From Kutzneria viridogrisea (lineage in GTDB: Bacteria; Actinomycetota; Actinomycetes; Mycobacteriales; Pseudonocardiaceae), in assembly GCA_014138725.1 (NCBI GenBank), contig JACJID010000008.1, positions 310,001-374,000 of the forward strand: a DNA stretch of 64,000 nucleotides, given 5' to 3'. Below the pieces are notes generated by a model. The model searched no databases. It had not been told where the DNA came from and was given only the letters and a program-made list of their open reading frames with translations. Numbering within the stretch: position 1 is the first letter of the stretch; every line of letters starts with the position of its first letter. Of this stretch, positions 59,271 through 64,000 are shown one piece after another. Made by a program: the position numbers and the translations under genes.

Positions 59271-60876
59271 AGTCCTCGGCGCGGCGCCGACGACGGCGGG
59301 TGGGCTCCTCGTTGCCCAGCGCGGCCAGCAGCTCGCTGACCGACTTGCCCGCGGCGTGCGCACCGGCATCGGCGGGCGGCGGCGCGGCGGGCGTGCTCGC
59401 GGCGGGGGGCGGCGTGCCGCCGTTCGACCCGGTGCCGCCCAGGGTGGGCACCGGCAGCTCCAGCGAGTCCGGCACCCAGTCGCCCAGCTCGGGGTCCCAC
59501 ACCGGGCCGTCCGTCGCCGGGGCAGGGGCCGGGTCCGGCTTGCGCCGACGACCGCCCGTTGCTTCCTTGCTGTCGTCCCAGACCTGCGGCTTGGCCGCGG
59601 CGGGGTTGCCGGCGCCGTGCCGCGCGGGCGGTTCCTCGGCGGGCCTGGCCGCCGCGGGCTCGGGGGTCGTGCGACGCGACACGTACTGGGTCGGCTCCGG
59701 CTCGGGGCGGCGACGACGGCCGGTGGGCTCCTCGGCCTGACGCGAGGGCTGCGGCGCGGCGGCGGGCTGGCGCGGCTCGGCGGCCGGGGGCGCGGGCGGC
59801 GGGCCAGCCGGGCCGCCCAAGCGCATCGCCACGGTCATCGGCTCCTGCTGACGGGGCGGCTCGGGCTGACGCGGTTCGGGGCGCGGTTCGGGCTGACGTG
59901 CCTCCGGCTGACGCACCTCGGGCGGGCGCACGCGCATGCCGACCACACCGGGCACGGCGGTCTGCCTCGGCTCCGGCTGGCGGCGCTCGGGCTGGCGCGG
60001 CTTGTCCGCCCCGGGCGGCGGGGTCGGCCGGGACACGACCTGGGTCGAGGCGGCGGCGGGCTGCGGCTGGCGCTGCTGCGGGCGGACCGGTTCGCGGCGG
60101 CCCTGCGCGGGAGCACGCCCCGCCGGCTCGGCGCCCTGCACACGCATCGGCTGGCGGGCCTGCTCGGGACGGCTGGGCTCGGGACGGCGCGGGGCCTCGG
60201 CGCGGGCCTCCTTGCGCACCGGGGCGTCGTGCGGGATGCGCTCGATCAGCTCGGTGGGCGCGGTCAGCTTGGCGTCGATCGTCTCCCGCTGGGTGCTCTC
60301 CCGCTTGACGCTCTCCTTGCGGGTACCGACGGTGATGCCCTTGCGGTCCTCCTTGGCCAGGATCCGGTCCTCGCCAACGGCCAGCAGCCGGGACTGGTCG
60401 GACAGCGAGCGCATCCTGGTGGACTCGGCGCGCAGCGCGACCCGCTCCACCAGCACCTCGCCGCCGAGCAGCGCCTCCAGGTTCTCGCGCAGGGCACGCA
60501 GTTCCGAGCGCAGCGCGTCCAGGTCCTCCCTGGACTCCTCCTCGACCTTGCGGCGGGTGTCCGCCTCGATCTCCAGCTCGTACTCGCGGCGGGCCGCGAC
60601 CTCGCGCTCCAACTCCAGCTCGTACACGGTCTGCAGGTCGGAGACCTCGTCCTCGCGGGCGGCCGCCTCGCGGCGGTACTTCACGGCGAGGAAGGCGCCA
60701 ACCAGCGCGGCCCACAGGGCGGCGAGCACACCGAGGCGGAGGAACCTCGCGTCGTTGCTCAGCACGAGCACGGCGGTCGCGGCGATGGCGAGTACGAGTA
60801 CGGCTACCAGGAGTAGCCGACCGTAACCGCGACCATCACCGTGCTCACCATCGGTCAAGCCGCTGCGGCCGGTCAT
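59269..60876 (-). CDS. DUF6779-like membrane protein with coiled coil and Pro/Arg/Gln-rich tail
   Basis: 535 residues. Two close membrane segments near the N-terminus (LLLVAVLVLAIAATAVLVLS and LGVLAALWAALVGAFLAVKY), a charged coiled-coil stretch of about 100 residues (EDEVSDLQTVYELELEREVAARREYELEIEAD), then a long low-complexity tail rich in Pro, Arg, Gln and Glu, ending RRRRRRAED. It corresponds in place to M. tuberculosis Rv3604c. Function unknown; the tail may bind nucleic acid or membrane lipids. The stop is in the adjacent 164-bp repeat. Confidence 0.82.
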   Translation of the reverse strand: MTGRSGLTDGEHGDGRGYGRLLLVAVLVLAIAATAVLVLSNDARFLRLGVLAALWAALVGAFLAVKYRREAAAREDEVSDLQTVYELELEREVAARREYELEIEADTRRKVEEESREDLDALRSELRALRENLEALLGGEVLVERVALRAESTRMRSLSDQSRLLAVGEDRILAKEDRKGITVGTRKESVKRESTQRETIDAKLTAPTELIERIPHDAPVRKEARAEAPRRPEPSRPEQARQPMRVQGAEPAGRAPAQGRREPVRPQQRQPQPAAASTQVVSRPTPPPGADKPRQPERRQPEPRQTAVPGVVGMRVRPPEVRQPEARQPEPRPEPRQPEPPRQQEPMTVAMRLGGPAGPPPAPPAAEPRQPAAAPQPSRQAEEPTGRRRRPEPEPTQYVSRRTTPEPAAARPAEEPPARHGAGNPAAAKPQVWDDSKEATGGRRRKPDPAPAPATDGPVWDPELGDWVPDSLELPVPTLGGTGSNGGTPPPAASTPAAPPPADAGAHAAGKSVSELLAALGNEEPTRRRRRRAED

Positions 60877-60934
60877 GACCCCTACGGTACCGGTCAGTTA
60901 CCCGACTGAGACCTACCCGTCGGCGATTCGGCGT

Positions 60935-61390
60935 TCACAGCGGGCCTGGCTTGTCACGATCGTGCGGAGGATCCGGGGTGCGGCAGCACTGCTCCAGCCA
61001 CAACGCGGCGCCCACCAGCATCGCCGAACCGATCAGCCCGATCACCGCGGTGACCGAGTCGTTGGCGGCGGCGGTCACCGTGGCGGCCTGCGGGAGCAGG
61101 TAGGCGGCCACCCCGCCCCACACCCCGAACATCAGCGCGCCCACCAGCGAGGACGCCTTGGCCAGCGCGACCGCGCGCGCGGCGGTGAGCGGCTGCACCT
61201 TGCCCTCGGCGATGCGCGCGCGCAACTGCCAGGCGAAGATCGCCTCCACCACGGCGAGCACCCCGAAGGTGATCGCGGCCAGCTTGGGCAGGGTGGGCAG
61301 CACCGAGTACAGGGAGCGCAGGCCCACCCAGGCCAGCACACCGGCGATGATCGCCACGGCAACCAGATCGCGAATCCTGGTGAACTTCAT
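60935..61390 (-). CDS. DUF3180 membrane protein
   Basis: 151 residues from ATG 61390, which overlaps the folK stop. Four membrane segments: LVAVAIIAGVLAWVGLRSLY, LAAITFGVLAVVEAIFAW, ASSLVGALMFGVWGGVAAYL and SVTAVIGLIGSAMLVGAAL. Family always placed after folK in actinobacteria (Rv3605c in M. tuberculosis). Function unknown. Confidence 0.92.
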   Translation of the reverse strand: MKFTRIRDLVAVAIIAGVLAWVGLRSLYSVLPTLPKLAAITFGVLAVVEAIFAWQLRARIAEGKVQPLTAARAVALAKASSLVGALMFGVWGGVAAYLLPQAATVTAAANDSVTAVIGLIGSAMLVGAALWLEQCCRTPDPPHDRDKPGPL

Positions 61391-61878
61391 CACGTCTCCA
61401 ACCGGAGGTCGTCACGACGGTGCACACCCTCGGTGCCCAGACCCGCCAGCACGGCGCGCACCGGGCCGTGTCCCGGCAACACCGCCTCGGGCTCGACGTC
61501 CAGCCAGGGCACCAGGACGGTGGCCCGCTCGTGCGTGCCGGGATGCGGCAACACCAGGTCGGGATGCTCGGAGCGCACGCCGTCCACGGTGACCACGTCC
61601 ACGTCCAGGGTGCGCGGGCCCCAACGCAGCACGCGCACCCGGCCTGACTCCTCCTCCAGCCGCTGCCCCCGGCGCAGCCAGCCCCACTCGTCCACGCCCT
61701 CGGCCTCGACCACCAGCACGGCGTTGAGGAAGTCGTCCTGGTCGGTCACGCCCCAGGGCGCGGTCTCGTACACCGGGGAGACGGCCACCAGCTCCGCACG
61801 GAACCCGTCCACGGCCAGTTGCAGGTTCGCCAGCCGGTCGCCGAGGTTGGACCCCAGCGAGAGCACGGCCCTGGTCAC
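61390..61878 (-). CDS. folK: 6-hydroxymethyl-7,8-dihydropterin pyrophosphokinase
   Basis: 162 residues from GTG 61878, overlapping the folB stop (GTGA). Transfers pyrophosphate from ATP to the pterin ahead of Fol[41 protein letters not shown] and the signature [16 protein letters not shown] with [14 protein letters not shown] are clear. The longer frame upstream is a shadow of folB. Confidence 0.96.
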   Translation of the reverse strand: MTRAVLSLGSNLGDRLANLQLAVDGFRAELVAVSPVYETAPWGVTDQDDFLNAVLVVEAEGVDEWGWLRRGQRLEEESGRVRVLRWGPRTLDVDVVTVDGVRSEHPDLVLPHPGTHERATVLVPWLDVEPEAVLPGHGPVRAVLAGLGTEGVHRRDDLRLET

Positions 61879-62255
61879 GCGGTCCCCCGCCCGGCACGCC
61901 GGGACCGGCGGATCGTCACGGCCACGTCGGCGAAGGTCAGCGGGATCGGCGCGGCGGGCTTGTGCACGGTCACCTCGACCGCGTGCACCCGCCCGTCGGT
62001 CATCACCTCGTCGGCGACCTTGCCCGCCACCGTCTCGATCAGGTCGTAGGGCTGTCCGCCCACGATGGTGGCCGTGCGCTCGGCCAGCTCCCCGTAGTGC
62101 AGGGTCTGCGCCAGGTCGTCGGTGGCGGCGGCGCGGTCCAGGTCCATCCACACCACCACGTCCACCAGGAAGTCCTGGCCCTCGCGGCGCTCGTGCTCGA
62201 ACACCCCGTGGTGCCCGCGCACCCGCAGCCCGGTCAGCGTGATCCGGTCAGTCAT
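61875..62255 (-). CDS. folB: dihydroneopterin aldolase
   Basis: 126 residues from ATG 62255. Signature [30 protein letters not shown] with the binding Glu, [15 protein letters not shown] and the catalytic Lys in [20 protein letters not shown]. Makes hydroxymethyl-dihydropterin. Overlaps folP by 8 bp and folK by 4 bp, so the three folate genes are tightly coupled. Confidence 0.96.
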   Translation of the reverse strand: MTDRITLTGLRVRGHHGVFEHERREGQDFLVDVVVWMDLDRAAATDDLAQTLHYGELAERTATIVGGQPYDLIETVAGKVADEVMTDGRVHAVEVTVHKPAAPIPLTFADVAVTIRRSRRAGRGTA

Positions 62256-63096
62256 CGGTACCCCCTCGCCGCCAGGCGGCCACCACGGCAACGGCGTCCA
62301 GCGAGCGGTCCACGTCGTGCACCCGCACTCCCCAGGCCCCCGCGGCGGCGGCCAGGGTGGAGATCGCCGCGGTGGCGTCCTCCCTGCCGTCCGGTGGCCG
62401 CGGCGTGCCCTCCGGCGAGGCGAGCAGCGCGCCGAGGAAACGTTTGCGCGAGGCCCCGACCAGCAGCGGCAGACCCATGCCCAGCAGCTCGGGCAGGGCG
62501 TGCAGCAGGGCCCAGTCGTGCTCGGCCCGCTTGGCGAAGCCCAGGCCCGGGTCCAGCACCAGTGCCTCCGCCTCGACCCCGGCCGCCAGGGCCGCGTCCA
62601 CCCTGGCCGACAGCTCGGCGCGGACCTCGGCCACCACGTCGGTGTACTCGGCCAGCGCGGTCATGTCCTTGCTGTGCCCACGCCAGTGCATGAGGATCCA
62701 CGGTGCGCCGGAGGCGGCCACCACCTTGGCCATGTCCGGGTCGGCGAGGCCGCCGGACACGTCGTTGATCACCGTGGCGCCCGCGTCCAGTGCCGCGTCG
62801 GCCACCCGCGCCCTGGTCGTGTCCACGCTCACCGGCACGCCCTGTGCCGCCAGCTCGCGGATCACCGGCACCACGCGGGCGACCTCCACCTCGGCCGCCA
62901 CCCGGTCGGCTCCCGGCCGGGTGGACTCGCCGCCCACGTCCACCAGGTCGGCCCCGCGCCGCCACAGGGCGAGCCCGTGGCGCACGGCGTCGGCCTGGTC
63001 GAGGTAGCGACCACCGTCGGAGAAGGAGTCGGGCGTCACGTTCAGCACGCCCATCACGACACACCTGCCCGGTGCGGGCAGCGAGGGGTGTGGCAC
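62248..63096 (-). CDS. folP: dihydropteroate synthase
   Basis: 282 residues from GTG 63096. Target of sulfonamides. [73 protein letters not shown] and GASRKRFLG are the pterin and pABA binding motifs. Usually preceded by folE between it and ftsH in mycobacteria, but that space here is only 91 bp and holds a terminator. Confidence 0.97.
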   Translation of the reverse strand: MPHPSLPAPGRCVVMGVLNVTPDSFSDGGRYLDQADAVRHGLALWRRGADLVDVGGESTRPGADRVAAEVEVARVVPVIRELAAQGVPVSVDTTRARVADAALDAGATVINDVSGGLADPDMAKVVAASGAPWILMHWRGHSKDMTALAEYTDVVAEVRAELSARVDAALAAGVEAEALVLDPGLGFAKRAEHDWALLHALPELLGMGLPLLVGASRKRFLGALLASPEGTPRPPDGREDATAAISTLAAAAGAWGVRVHDVDRSLDAVAVVAAWRRGGTDD

Positions 63097-63120
63097 TGGT
63101 GTTCCTCGGCTCAGGCGGAC

Positions 63121-63172
63121 GGAACGGGTCCGCAGGCGGTGAGCTGGTGCTCTCCGTCCACGGACCCGTTCC
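63121..63172 (-). terminator. terminator after ftsH
   Basis: GGAACGGGTCCG (63121-63132) pairs perfectly with CGGACCCGTTCC (63161-63172) over 12 bp with a 28-nt intervening segment, 15 bp beyond the ftsH stop and 25 bp before the folP start. Confidence 0.75.
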
Positions 63173-63187
63173 GGTCAGCTGTGCTGG

Positions 63188-64000
63188 TCACGACGCGTCG
63201 TTCGGGTCTTCCTGCTTCGGCTTGCCCTCCTGGCCGCCGGGCTGGTCACCCTGCTGACCCCAGTTCGGGGTCCACGAGCCGTTGGGCGCCGTCGCCGGGG
63301 TCCAGCCGGGCGGGGCACCGTAGTTCGGCGGCCCGGACGGGTTGCTCGGCCTGCCCGCGTAGGGCCCCGAGCCGTACGGGGCGGCGCCGTTGGGTGCCGG
63401 GCTGCTCTGCTGGGCCTGCGGCAGTTCCCCGCCGCCGGGCACCGTGGCCACCGGGGTGGGCGCGGGCTCCGGCTCGGAACCGGCCGGGGGCCACGGCTCG
63501 CCACGCTCCTTGGCCAGCTCGCCGGGGGTCTTGACCGGGGGCTTGTCCGAGGGGGTGCGGTTGCCGAAGTCGTTGAACTCGGTGATCCGCGGCCGCTTCT
63601 GCACCCTGGCGAAGACCCGCTCCAGGTCCTTCTGGTGCAGGGTCTCCTTGTCCACCAGCTCCAGCACGAGGTCGTCCAGCACGTCGCGGTAGGTGTTGAG
63701 CACCTGCCACGCCTCGTTGTGGGCCGCCTCGATGAGCTTGCGGACCTCCTCGTCGATCTCGTGCGCGACTTCCAGGGAGTAGTCCGGCGCGTGCGACATC
63801 TGCCTGCCCAGGAAGGGCTCGCCGTCGTGCTGCCCGTACTTGACCGCGCCGAGCCTGGCGCTCATGCCGTAGTCGGCCACCATCGCGCGGGCGATCTTGG
63901 TCGCCTGCTCGATGTCGTTGGAGGCACCCGTGGTCGGCTCGTGGAACACCAGCTCCTCGGCCGCACGCCCGCCGAGCGCGAAGACCAGCCTCGCGATCAT
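63188..64000 (-). CDS. ftsH: ATP-dependent zinc metalloprotease FtsH, C-terminal part
   Basis: 270 residues; the frame is open at the right edge, so the AAA+ domain and HEXXH lie outside. Visible is the end of the protease domain: [37 protein letters not shown] (with the third zinc ligand Asp in SNDIEQAT) and [38 protein letters not shown] disordered Pro/Gly/Asn-rich tail of about 100 residues follows, as in many actinobacterial FtsH. Membrane-bound quality-control protease. Confidence 0.95.
   Translation of the reverse strand: MIARLVFALGGRAAEELVFHEPTTGASNDIEQATKIARAMVADYGMSARLGAVKYGQHDGEPFLGRQMSHAPDYSLEVAHEIDEEVRKLIEAAHNEAWQVLNTYRDVLDDLVLELVDKETLHQKDLERVFARVQKRPRITEFNDFGNRTPSDKPPVKTPGELAKERGEPWPPAGSEPEPAPTPVATVPGGGELPQAQQSSPAPNGAAPYGSGPYAGRPSNPSGPPNYGAPPGWTPATAPNGSWTPNWGQQGDQPGGQEGKPKQEDPNDAS

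Overview
This window is chromosomal DNA from a high-GC actinobacterium, most likely a member of the Pseudonocardiaceae; the genus cannot be fixed by eye. Support comes from the very GC-rich third codon positions, frequent GTG starts, ATGA/GTGA overlaps, several apparently leaderless genes, and actinobacterial marker genes (lsr2, clpC, an IdeR-type iron circuit). The core gene order follows the Mycobacterium tuberculosis segment Rv3579c-Rv3610c as I recall it: ispD-ispF-cysS-rlmB, beta-carbonic anhydrase-mutY, clpC, lsr2-lysS, coaX-panD-panC-DUF2520, a DUF6779-like gene, DUF3180, folK-folB-folP and ftsH. Accessory genes are interleaved, and folE is absent from between folP and ftsH.

Layout: 0-9.2 kb holds ispD (partial), ispF, a secreted S33 hydrolase, a PPOX-fold protein, an MFS symporter, a HAD hydrolase, cysS, rlmB and an MBOAT acyltransferase. 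9.3-14.7 kb holds an unknown/NUDIX pair, a methyltransferase, a DUF1707 protein, a membrane protein/XRE pair divergent from a second S33 hydrolase, and a membrane-anchored EEP phosphatase. 14.7-17.4 kb is a Zur-type zinc ABC operon. 18.3-25.0 kb is a sugar ABC system (msmK, malGFE-like) with two LacI regulators. 25.0-26.3 kb is a complete IS30-family element. 26.3-31.3 kb holds three secreted or membrane-anchored unknowns, carbonic anhydrase, mutY, a Cys-rich small protein and a 2H phosphoesterase-like protein. 31.3-37.6 kb holds an alpha/beta hydrolase, a tandem pair of secreted M1 aminopeptidases, a BNR-repeat protein and a second EEP protein. 38.0-47.7 kb has clpC followed by an iron block (FhuF-like reductase, MarR/MFS pair, siderophore ABC transporter) carrying two IdeR-type boxes. 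47.7-64 kb has lsr2, lysS, a methyltransferase, a 2H phosphoesterase, an XRE/ImmA-IrrE/multi-TM operon, the pantothenate genes, a PrsW-like protease, an orphan NuoD paralogue, and the folate operon ending in ftsH (partial).

The most unusual content is non-coding. First, a 164-bp element with 12-bp terminal inverted repeats occurs twice in full (10230-10393, 59107-59270) and once as a 78-bp derivative (52737-52814). Its ends overlap the stop codons of neighbouring genes, and differences between copies preserve base pairing in several helices, as expected for a mobile structured DNA or RNA. Second, a family of about ten long intergenic palindromes (core CATGAAGGTGCC...GGCACCTTCATG) lies in convergent, co-directional, intra-operon and divergent gaps; the IS30 element has inserted into one of them. 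Third, a short repeat GCGAGTCCCGCTCAG lies at gene ends and overlaps three stop codons.

No rRNA, tRNA or CRISPR array was seen. All assignments come from reading motifs and translations; no database search was possible.
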